10,044 bases of DNA from Thermohalobaculum sp964576075 (GTDB lineage Bacteria > Pseudomonadota > Alphaproteobacteria > Rhodobacterales > Rhodobacteraceae). The notes below the pieces were generated by a model. The model made no database searches. It had not been told where the DNA came from and saw only the letters and a program-made list of their open reading frames with translations. The position numbers were made by a program, and so were the translations under genes. The stretch is taken from NCBI GenBank assembly GCA_964576075.1, contig CAZNTX010000115.1, positions 1 to 10,044 of the forward strand, in the 5' to 3' direction. Below are positions 1 through 5,450 of this stretch, in pieces (the first letter of the stretch is position 1; each line of letters opens with the position of its first letter).

Positions 1-68
1 CCGCGCGCGCCGCCGAGCCGGCGCGCGCGGGTGGGCGGGCGGGGCGTGCGCCGCGTCGGCGGCGCGCG
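1..68. terminator. Tandem GC hairpins with a G-tract between them, 3' of the acyl-CoA synthetase gene
   Basis: Bases 1-12 and 19-30 are perfect reverse complements with a 6-base loop. Bases 45-54 and 59-68 form a second stem of ten pairs (one G-T) with the tetraloop GTCG. Between them, 29-44 reads as four G-tracts of 3, 3, 3 and 4 bases separated by single bases. The second hairpin begins 12 bases beyond the stop codon of the leftward acyl-CoA synthetase gene, so it is well placed to stop or stabilise that transcript. There is no T-run after either stem, so it is not a textbook intrinsic terminator. The first hairpin lies on the window edge and may extend further. Confidence 0.4.
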
Positions 69-80
69 CGGGGGCGCGGC

Positions 81-1709
81 TCAGCCCGCCCCGCGGAGCG
101 CCCGGCGCAGGATCTTGCCCGTGGCGGTCGTCGGCATCGTCTCGAGGAACGCGATCTCCCTCGGCGCCAGATGCGGGCTGAGGCGCAGCCGCACATGGGC
201 GATCAGGCTCGCCGCGAGCGCGTCCGAGGGCGCATGCCCCGGCGCGAGCGTCACATAGGCCTTGACCCGCTCGGTGCGCACCGGGTCGGGCACGCCGATC
301 GCCGCGGCCATCGCGACCGCCGGATGCCCGGTCAGGCAATGCTCGATCTCGGTCGGCCCGATCCGGTAGCCCGAGGAGGTGATCACGTCGTCCGCCCGGC
401 TCGCGAAGCGCACATATCCGTCGGCCGACATCTCCCCCTCGTCGCCGGTCAGCATCCAGTCCCCGGCGAATTTCTCCGCCGTCTTCTCGGGCCGGTTCCA
501 ATAGCGCAGGAACATCGCCGCATCGCCGCGCTTCACCGCGATCTCGCCGACGGTGCCGGGCGGCAGCGGCGCTCCGTCGGCCCCGAGGATCGCCACCTCG
601 CTGCCCGGGAAGGCCCGCCCCATCGAGCCCGGGCGCACATCCATGATCTCGGGACAGTTGCCGAGGACCAGGTTGCATTCGGTCTGCCCGTAGAACTCGG
701 CGATCGTCAGGCCGAAGCGCCCGCGGCCCCAGTCGAGGAGATCGGCCCCGAGGCTCTCGCCGCCGGAGCCGATGGTGCGCAGCCGCGGCGCGGGCGTGCC
801 CTCGCCGGCGGCGCGGATGAGCTTCAGCGCGGTCGGCGGCAGGAAGGCGTTGCGGATCTCGAAGCGGTCCATCAGCCAGAGCGCGCGCTCGGGGTCGAAG
901 CGCTCCATGCGGTGGGCGACGAGGGGGATGCCGAGGCGCAGCGCCGGCATCGCGATGTTGCAGAGCCCGCCCATCCAGGCCCAATCCGCCGGCGTCCAGA
1001 AGCGGTCGCCGGGCCGCGGCGCGAAGCCGTGGGTGAGTTGCACGCCCGGCAGATGCCCCTCGAGCACGCGCTGGGCGTGGAGCGCGCCCTTGGGCGGGCC
1101 GGTGGTGCCCGAGGTGTAGGACAGGAAGGCGGGGTCCTCGGAGCCGGTGTCGACGGCGGCGCGGCGGTCCGAGGCGGCCTCGAGGAGCGGCGCCAGGGCC
1201 TCGGCGCCAGTCTCGGGGCCTGACTCGGGGCCGTCGGCGAGGAGGACGGTCTCGAGGTCGCCGAGCCGATCGCGGATCTGGGCGATCTTGGGGAGGTTCT
1301 GCCGGTCGGTCAGGAGGAGGCGCGCGCCCGAATCGATCAGGCGGAACTCGAGCGCCTCGGGCCCGAAGAGGGTGAAGAGCGGCACCACGATCGCGCCGAG
1401 CTTGTAGGCGGCGAGATGGGTGAGGAGGACCTCCGGGGACTGGGGCAGAAGGACGGCGACACGGTCCCCCCGCGCGATCCCGCGGGCGGCGAAGAGATTG
1501 GCCAGGCGGCTCGCGGCGCGCTCGAGGCGGGCGTAGCTCCAGGGCTCGGCGGTGTCCTCGGATGTGAGGTGGAGAAGGGCGAGGCGGTCCGGCTCGAGGC
1601 GTGCGCGGGCGGTGACCATGGTCTCGGCGAGGTTGAGGCGGGCCGGAACGGTCCAGCGGAAGCGCTCCCTCAGGGCTTGCCAGCTTTCGGCCGGGCGGAT
1701 CTCTGTCAT
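81..1709 (-). CDS. AMP-forming acyl-CoA synthetase (acetyl/medium-chain ACSM-like)
   Basis: A 542-aa cytoplasmic member of the ANL superfamily. It would activate a carboxylic acid with ATP to an acyl-adenylate and then transfer the acyl group to CoA. The core motifs are all present in order: the phosphate-binding loop YTSGTTGPPKG (residues 198-208), FYGQTE (339-344), LTGDEG with D423, the hinge region RADDVITSSGYRIGPTEIE, and the C-terminal catalytic lysine K532 in TATGKILRR. The residues TPADWAWMGGL and the overall length fit the acetyl/medium-chain (ACSM-like) branch better than long-chain FadD. The acyl substrate cannot be read from the sequence. The start at 1709 is supported by purine-rich GGGGAG and GAGGAG runs 6-13 bases upstream. 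The gene stands alone: hairpins lie on both sides and the next gene to the right is a dead transposase. Confidence 0.93.
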   Translation of the reverse strand: MTEIRPAESWQALRERFRWTVPARLNLAETMVTARARLEPDRLALLHLTSEDTAEPWSYARLERAASRLANLFAARGIARGDRVAVLLPQSPEVLLTHLAAYKLGAIVVPLFTLFGPEALEFRLIDSGARLLLTDRQNLPKIAQIRDRLGDLETVLLADGPESGPETGAEALAPLLEAASDRRAAVDTGSEDPAFLSYTSGTTGPPKGALHAQRVLEGHLPGVQLTHGFAPRPGDRFWTPADWAWMGGLCNIAMPALRLGIPLVAHRMERFDPERALWLMDRFEIRNAFLPPTALKLIRAAGEGTPAPRLRTIGSGGESLGADLLDWGRGRFGLTIAEFYGQTECNLVLGNCPEIMDVRPGSMGRAFPGSEVAILGADGAPLPPGTVGEIAVKRGDAAMFLRYWNRPEKTAEKFAGDWMLTGDEGEMSADGYVRFASRADDVITSSGYRIGPTEIEHCLTGHPAVAMAAAIGVPDPVRTERVKAYVTLAPGHAPSDALAASLIAHVRLRLSPHLAPREIAFLETMPTTATGKILRRALRGAG

Positions 1710-1736
1710 CGGCGGTCTCCCCCTCCTCGGGCGGGG

Positions 1737-1742
1737 AGCCTA
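1737..1742 (-). promoter_or_regulatory. Possible -10 element (TAGGCT) for the acyl-CoA synthetase gene
   Basis: On the minus strand TAGGCT lies about 28 bases before the acyl-CoA synthetase start and includes one of only four CTAG tetramers I found in the window. No good -35 is visible. The expected position falls inside the left arm of the 1752-1808 inverted repeat, so if this is the promoter, the repeat would overlap the polymerase binding site. Confidence 0.25.
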
Positions 1743-1751
1743 GCGGCACTG

Positions 1752-1808
1752 GCGCGCGCCCGCCACCTCCCTCCGCCCACCCACCCCCGGGAGGTGGCGG
1801 GCGCGCGC
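1752..1808. repeat. Perfect 20-bp inverted repeat, C-rich 17-base loop
   Basis: Bases 1752-1771 and 1789-1808 are exact reverse complements, giving a 20-bp stem almost entirely of G-C pairs around a 17-base loop (1772-1788). The C-tracts at 1769-1771, 1776-1778, 1780-1782 and 1784-1788 make a G-quadruplex motif on the minus strand, which is the coding strand of the neighbouring acyl-CoA synthetase. No T-run follows on either strand. It starts 43 bases upstream of that gene's start codon. It could be an operator, a transcript-end structure, or a relic of a mobile element; the sequence does not decide between these. Confidence 0.75.
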
Positions 1809-1941
1809 GTGGACGGCAGCGGGCGCGACCGCCGGGGAGCGGTTCAGGTGGTCGCGGTCGGGCCGGTCCGACCGGGCCTGCGGGGCTCGGCGGCCCATCC
1901 AGAAAGGTCCGCAGAGGGGGCGCCTTCTTCTGTGCGCCTGT
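1809..1941. other. Intergenic stretch with no recognisable gene
   Basis: No coding region is supported here. A small inverted repeat of 7 bp (1855-1861 with 1868-1874) is visible. The left end of the insertion sequence whose transposase remnant starts at 1967 probably lies in this stretch. I could not define its terminal repeat, because no matching inverted copy is seen beyond the remnant's 3' end. Confidence 0.4.
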
Positions 1942-1963
1942 GTCCTTCCTCGACAGGAAGGAC
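1942..1963 (+). promoter_or_regulatory. Hairpin covering the transposase ribosome binding site
   Basis: Bases 1942-1950 pair perfectly with 1955-1963 (9 bp) around the tetraloop CGAC. The 3' arm contains AGGAAGGA, a good Shine-Dalgarno sequence 4 bases before the ATG at 1967. In an RNA covering this region the ribosome site would be locked in the stem. Sequestering the transposase start in read-through transcripts is a known control in IS10 and IS50; applying it here is inference. The transposase it would control is now dead. Confidence 0.5.
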
Positions 1964-1966
1964 GCC

Positions 1967-2456
1967 ATGCCCCGCCATGACCCGACCGGAGAAGACTGGA
2001 CGGTCGTCGAGCCGCCGCTGCCGCAGGACAGGAGGGGCGGGCCGTGTGTCGATGACCGACGGGCGATCAGCGGTGTCCTTTGGCGCTTCCGGACCGGCTC
2101 GTCATGGCGCGATGTCCCTGAGAGCCACGGTCCACGCTCGCGTCGTCCACCGGCGCGGACGCGGCGCGAGACAGGGGGATGCCGAGGATGGCCGCATGGG
2201 CCGCTCCCGCGGGCGGGTGCCGACGAAGACGCGCGCGCGCGGCCCTGGCCTCTGCGCGAACCTCCTGCCCCGCTCGACCCGCGAGGAAAGATTCCCCTTC
2301 GGCGCATCGGTCCGTCGCCAGCGCGATCTCGTGGGACGGTTCTTCGACCGGATCGAGCACGTCCGGGGCATCGCGGCCCGGCAGGACCGCGATCCCGAGA
2401 CCCACCTTGGCGCGATGAGGCGCGGCTCGATCCGCATCCGGCTTGCCGATCGATGA
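1967..2456 (+). pseudogene. IS5-family (IS427-group-like) transposase remnant, internally deleted
   Basis: Two fragments of one transposase can be read in different frames. The N-terminal part starts at the ATG at 1967 (MPRHDPTGEDWTVVEPPLPQ, then VDDRRAISGVLWRF and SSWRDVPESHGP) and runs to about 2134. The match then moves to the +1 frame, where RMGRSRGRVPTKTRA and later RQRDLVGRFFDRIEHVRGIAARQDRD (split here as RQRDLVGRFFDR and IEHVRGIAARQDRD) end at the TGA at 2454-2456. Compared with intact IS427-type transposases as I remember them, a block is missing at the frame change near 2130, including the first catalytic Asp. A second block is missing near 2225-2250, including the second Asp. The final Glu of the usual VERFF is Gly here. 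It encodes about 160 residues instead of roughly 250-270 and cannot be active. It marks an old insertion between the acyl-CoA synthetase gene and the his region. Confidence 0.8.
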
Positions 2457-2479
2457 GCCCGCACCCTAGAGAGCGGGGC
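2443..2479 (+). promoter_or_regulatory. Candidate promoter for the 425-aa protein gene
   Basis: TTGCCG at 2443-2448 (4 of 6 to the TTGACA consensus) lies 18 bases before TAGAGA at 2467-2472. This would start transcription near 2480, about 40 bases before the ATG at 2518. The -35 lies within the last codons of the transposase remnant. CTAGAGAGCGGGGC at 2466-2479 recurs with a single change upstream of hisA (3823-3836), which supports a regulatory role for both. Confidence 0.35.
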
Positions 2480-2517
2480 CGGGGCGCGGGGCCCCGGGGC
2501 GTGCGGAGGAGGCCGGG

Positions 2518-3795
2518 ATGGCTGGGCGGTTTTGCGGAGTTCTGCTGTTTCTCCTGATCGCGGCGCCGGTGCTGCTGGGGGCGGCGCTGGTCTCGCCGCG
2601 GCCGGGGGTGGGCGAGCGCCCGGCCGCAGGGGCGGCGGATGCGCAGGCGGCGCGGGCGCTCGCGCGGCGTTTCCGGGCGGCGACGGAGCCGGGCGGGACC
2701 GGCGAGATGCGGATCGCGCTCGCGGAGATCGAGGCGGCGATGGCCTTCGGCGCGCGGGTCCTGCCCGGCTTGCGGGGGGAGGCCGCGATCGAGGGGGAGC
2801 GGCTCGTGCTGCGCCTCGCCGCGCCGGTGCCGCGGCTCGGCTGGGTGACGGCGGAGGCGGCGGTGCCGGAGTTCGACGGGGGGCTGCGGCTCGGGGCGGT
2901 GCGGGTCGGTGCGCTCGACCTGCCGCCCGGGCTCGCGCTCGCCGCGGCCGAGTGGATTGGCGATCTCGCGATGGGGGGCAGCGCGGGGGCGCGGATGCGC
3001 GCGGCCCTCTCCCGGCTCGAGGTGGAGGCGGACGGGGTGCAGCTCGGCCTCGCGCTCGACGCGGCGGGCAGGCGGGCGCTCCTCGCCCGGGCCTCCGCGC
3101 TCCTCAGCGGGGAGGAGATGCCCACGGGGGCGGAGATCGGGGCGGAGTTGCGCGCCCTCCGCGCGGCGCTCGAGCGCGGGGCGCTGCCGGAGACGGGCTC
3201 CGTGCTGCCCTATCTGCGCCTCCTGGTCGAGCGGGCGCGCGCCGTCCCCGGCGCCGAGCGGCGGGCGCTGACGGCGGGGCTCTTCGCGCTGACGAAGCTC
3301 TGCGGGCGGCGGGAGTTCCGCATCCTCGTCGGCCGGCTCGCGGCGGGGCCGGTGCCGGAGACCGGGCGCGCCTGGACCAAGAGCTGCGATGCGGCGACGC
3401 TCGGCGGCCGGGTCGATCTCAAGCGGCATTTCGTCACCGCCGCTGCGCTCGAGGCGGCGAGCACGATGTCGGTCTCCTTCGCGCTCGGCGAGTTCAAGGA
3501 GTTGCTCGACGCCGCCGAGGCGGGCGGGTTCGACTTCACCGACATCGCGGCGAATGCGGCGGGGATCCGCTTCGCCGCCCGGTTCCTGGGCGCGGAGCCT
3601 GCGGACTGGCCGGGGCTTCTCGCGCGGATCCGGCGGGAGGGCGACGTCATGCCCGCGCTCGACGGCATCCCCGGGCGGATGGACGCGGCGCGGTTCGCCG
3701 CGCGCTTCGGCGATGTGGAGAGCCCGGCCTATGCGGCGATGCTCGCCGAGATCGCGGGGCGGATCGACCGGCTGGCGCTGCACCGCGCGCCCTGA
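2518..3795 (+). CDS. Membrane-anchored protein of unknown function with a YfiM-like C-terminal motif set
   Basis: A 425-aa protein whose function I cannot name. Residues about 5-25 form one hydrophobic segment (FCGVLLFLLIAAPVLLGAAL), so it is probably tethered to the inner membrane with the rest in the periplasm. Residues about 40-300 are Ala/Arg/Leu-rich, with a beta-rich stretch near 60-135 and helices after it. The most distinctive part is LKRHF (301-305), FALGEFKELLD (about 321-331) and FDFTDIAANAAGIRFA (338-353). Its spacing of HF, KEL-D and a D..A..AG block recalls the small enterobacterial lipoprotein YfiM (DUF2279-like); this is a motif resemblance from memory, not a search. The start at 2518 has AGGAGG at about 2507-2512. 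It is followed 62 bases later by hisA in the same direction, but there is no evidence that it acts in histidine synthesis. Confidence 0.8.
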   Translation: MAGRFCGVLLFLLIAAPVLLGAALVSPRPGVGERPAAGAADAQAARALARRFRAATEPGGTGEMRIALAEIEAAMAFGARVLPGLRGEAAIEGERLVLRLAAPVPRLGWVTAEAAVPEFDGGLRLGAVRVGALDLPPGLALAAAEWIGDLAMGGSAGARMRAALSRLEVEADGVQLGLALDAAGRRALLARASALLSGEEMPTGAEIGAELRALRAALERGALPETGSVLPYLRLLVERARAVPGAERRALTAGLFALTKLCGRREFRILVGRLAAGPVPETGRAWTKSCDAATLGGRVDLKRHFVTAAALEAASTMSVSFALGEFKELLDAAEAGGFDFTDIAANAAGIRFAARFLGAEPADWPGLLARIRREGDVMPALDGIPGRMDAARFAARFGDVESPAYAAMLAEIAGRIDRLALHRAP

Positions 3796-3800
3796 GCCCC

Positions 3801-3836
3801 TTTCCCCCGCCTCCCCCAGCCGCTAGAGGGCGGGGC
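3801..3836 (+). promoter_or_regulatory. Candidate hisA promoter
   Basis: The 62-base gap before hisA contains TTTCCC (3801-3806) and TAGAGG (3824-3829) with a 17-base spacer, a weak match to -35/-10. The stronger argument is the repeated block CTAGAGGGCGGGGC (3823-3836), which matches 2466-2479 at 13 of 14 positions. No His-rich leader peptide or attenuator is visible, so enterobacterial-type his attenuation is not suggested. Confidence 0.3.
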
Positions 3837-3857
3837 GCATCAGCGAGGGAGGCGGCG

Positions 3858-4580
3858 GTGATCCTCTATCCGGCGATCGACTTGAAGGACGGGGCCTGCG
3901 TGCGGCTCCTGCGCGGCGATATGGACCGGGCGACCGTTTTCAACGACGATCCGGCCGCGCAGGCGCGCGCCTTCGCCGAGGCGGGCTGCCGCTGGCTCCA
4001 TCTCGTGGACCTCAACGGGGCGTTCGCCGGGCATCCGGTGAATGCCGCGGCGGTGGAGGCGATCCTGGGCGCGGTCTCGGTCCCGGTGCAGCTCGGCGGC
4101 GGCATCCGCGACCGGGCGACGCTCGATCTCTGGCTCGAGAAGGGGGTCGCCCGGGCGATCCTCGGAACCGCGGCGGTGCGCGACCCGGACTTCGTGCGTG
4201 AGGCGGCGCGCGCGCATCCCGGGCGCGTGGCGGTCGGGATCGACGCGCGGGGCGGCCGGGTGGCCGTCGCAGGCTGGGCGGAGGCGACGGAGATCGAGGC
4301 CGCGGACCTCGCCCGGCGCTTCGAGGATGCGGGCGTCGCCGCCATCGTCTACACCGACATCGACCGCGACGGCGCCATGGGGGGGCCGAACATCCCGGCC
4401 ACCGCGGCGCTCGCCCGCGCCGTCTCGATCCCGGTGATCGCCTCGGGCGGCGTCTCCTCGATGGCGGACCTCGCCGCGCTCAAGGCCTGCGGCGCGCCGC
4501 TCGACGGGGTGATCTCGGGCCGCGCGCTCTATGACGGGCGGATCGAGCTCGCGGCCGCGATCCGCCTGCTCGAGGGCTGA
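3858..4580 (+). CDS. hisA: Phosphoribosylformimino-5-aminoimidazole carboxamide ribotide isomerase
   Basis: HisA is a cytoplasmic TIM barrel that isomerises ProFAR to PRFAR in histidine biosynthesis. The 240-aa product has the family's normal length. The N-terminal MILYPAIDLKDG places catalytic Asp at residue 8, and the second catalytic Asp is D129 in VGIDARGG. The phosphate-binding half-barrel signatures VQLGGGIR, YTDIDRDGAMGGPN (165-178) and IASGGVSS are intact. The GTG start at 3858 is chosen because it gives the canonical N-terminus and follows GAGGGAGG (3845-3852) at good spacing; an ATG start would need a non-homologous extension. It is separated from hisF by two other genes, whereas hisA and hisF are adjacent or nearly so in many bacteria. 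It converges on the DUF302 gene with only 3 bases between the stops. Confidence 0.97.
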   Translation: MILYPAIDLKDGACVRLLRGDMDRATVFNDDPAAQARAFAEAGCRWLHLVDLNGAFAGHPVNAAAVEAILGAVSVPVQLGGGIRDRATLDLWLEKGVARAILGTAAVRDPDFVREAARAHPGRVAVGIDARGGRVAVAGWAEATEIEAADLARRFEDAGVAAIVYTDIDRDGAMGGPNIPATAALARAVSIPVIASGGVSSMADLAALKACGAPLDGVISGRALYDGRIELAAAIRLLEG

Positions 4581-4583
4581 GGC

Positions 4584-5033
4584 TCAGTCCGCGGCCACGG
4601 CGCGGTCGGTCAGCTTGGCCAGCGCGCCGGCGGCCTTGGCGGTGGTCGGCGCGGTCGCGCCGTGCTCGGCGGCCACCGCCTCGATGTCGCGATAGATCAC
4701 CCGGACCGTGCCGTCGGCGTCCTCGTAGGCGGCGACCTTCATCGGCAGATCGAGCGCGATGGAGCCGGAGGCCTGCATCATCGGCGTCCCGATCTTGGGG
4801 TTGCCGAAGATCAGCACCGTGGCGGGGCGGAGGTCCAACCCGGCGCCGGCCGCGCCCTCGGCATGGTCGATCCGGGCGAAGACGCGCGCGCCCGCGGCCT
4901 CGACCGCGGCGGCGAGGCGGTCGATCGTGACCGGGACCGAATGCGGGCTCTCCTTGCGGACGAAGCCGTCGGCCGCGGCGGGCAGGGCTGCGAGGGCGAG
5001 GGCGGCGGCGGTCGCGATGGCGGCGAGGCGCAT
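4584..5033 (-). CDS. Secreted DUF302 family protein
   Basis: A 149-aa protein with a clear signal peptide: MRLAAIATAAALALAALPAAA (residues 1-21, split as MRLAAIATAAALALA and ALPAAA), likely cleaved after the AAA before DG. It is therefore predicted to be periplasmic. The mature part is one DUF302 domain, recognised by the conserved FGNPKIGTPMMQ (76-87), followed by ALDLPMKVAAYED and an IYRD element. The biochemical function of DUF302 proteins is not established to my knowledge. The start at 5033 follows AGGAGA (5041-5046, minus strand). It is convergent with hisA and divergent from the small membrane gene at 5157, so it interrupts the his block on the opposite strand. Nothing ties it to histidine synthesis except position. 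Confidence 0.9.
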   Translation of the reverse strand: MRLAAIATAAALALAALPAAADGFVRKESPHSVPVTIDRLAAAVEAAGARVFARIDHAEGAAGAGLDLRPATVLIFGNPKIGTPMMQASGSIALDLPMKVAAYEDADGTVRVIYRDIEAVAAEHGATAPTTAKAAGALAKLTDRAVAAD

Positions 5034-5101
5034 TGGGGCATCTCCTGGCTGAGTCGGACGCGCGGACCATAGCAGCCGCGCCCGGGGCCCGCGCTCACAT
5101 C

Positions 5102-5130
5102 TTGTCGCCCCGCCGTGCGGGCTCTATGGA
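5102..5130 (+). promoter_or_regulatory. Candidate promoter for the membrane protein-hisF-hisE group
   Basis: TTGTCG (5102-5107, 4 of 6 to TTGACA) and TATGGA (5125-5130) are exactly 17 bases apart. Transcription would start near 5137 and leave a leader of about 20 bases before the ATG at 5157. The site lies in the only real gap between the DUF302 gene and the rightward group, where a promoter is needed because the upstream gene runs the other way. Confidence 0.4.
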
Positions 5131-5156
5131 CGGGGGCGAGACCGGCGGAGGGGGCC

Positions 5157-5450
5157 ATGCGCGCAAGATGGGTCACGCTCGCGGCGATCCTCCTCTTCGG
5201 CGCGGCGCCGATCCTCTCGGTGGCGCTCTCGGTGGGGATCGCCGACGCGCTCGGCTGCCGGCTGAACGAGGGGGCCGCGCATCCCTGCCCGCTCTGGGGG
5301 ACGGATCTGGGCGGCGTGCTCGTCGGGCTGTTCCTCGCGGGATGGTTCGCGGTGGTGACGGTGCCGCTCGCGGGGGCGGCGCTCGCTATCTGGGCGCTCG
5401 CCTGGGCGGTCTCGGCCTGGCGGCGGCGCAAGGAGAGGGACGGATGCTGA
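5157..5450 (+). CDS. Small inner-membrane protein, probably two membrane segments
   Basis: A 97-aa hydrophobic protein of unknown function. Residues about 5-24 (VTLAAILLFGAAPILSVALS) and about 52-85 (GGVLVGLFLAGWFAVVTVPL and the following Ala-rich stretch) are membrane segments. Between them is a soluble loop with CRLNEGAAHPCPLWGTDLGG, which carries two cysteines and a Gly-Thr-Asp element and recalls small uncharacterised inner-membrane proteins with a C...EG..HPC loop. The tail RRRKERDGC is basic and probably cytoplasmic. I place the start at the ATG at 5157 because GGAGGGGG (5147-5154) precedes it. The earlier in-frame ATG at 5115 has no ribosome site and would lie within the putative promoter. 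Its last 7 bases overlap the hisF start, so hisF translation is probably coupled to it. Confidence 0.8.
   Translation: MRARWVTLAAILLFGAAPILSVALSVGIADALGCRLNEGAAHPCPLWGTDLGGVLVGLFLAGWFAVVTVPLAGAALAIWALAWAVSAWRRRKERDGC

Noticed and set aside
171..1223. Long plus-strand open frame of 350 codons opposite the acyl-CoA synthetase
   Set aside because: It is Arg/Gly/Ala/His-rich with no recognisable motif and lies antisense to a well-supported enzyme. Long antisense frames are expected at this GC content.
1860..2500. Terminal inverted repeats and target duplication of the insertion sequence
   Set aside because: I compared the region before 1967 (for example around 1893-1912) with that after 2456 and found no convincing inverted pair, so no element boundaries are claimed.
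2532..3857. N-terminal extension of hisA reaching back to 2532
   Set aside because: The extra 442 codons are a frame-shifted reading of the 425-aa gene. Canonical HisA begins at the GTG at 3858, with catalytic Asp at position 8.
3796..3857. Histidine attenuator or leader peptide before hisA
   Set aside because: There is no short frame with consecutive His codons and no alternative stem set in the 62-base gap.
5066..5071. TATGGT as -10 for the leftward DUF302 gene
   Set aside because: The expected -35 position is GCGCGG and no better spacing gives a recognisable element, so the match is too weak to list.
5115..5156. Earlier ATG (5115) for the small membrane protein
   Set aside because: There is no ribosome site before it, it overlaps a candidate -35/-10 pair, and it adds a non-hydrophobic stretch before the membrane segment. 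The ATG at 5157 has GGAGGGGG upstream.
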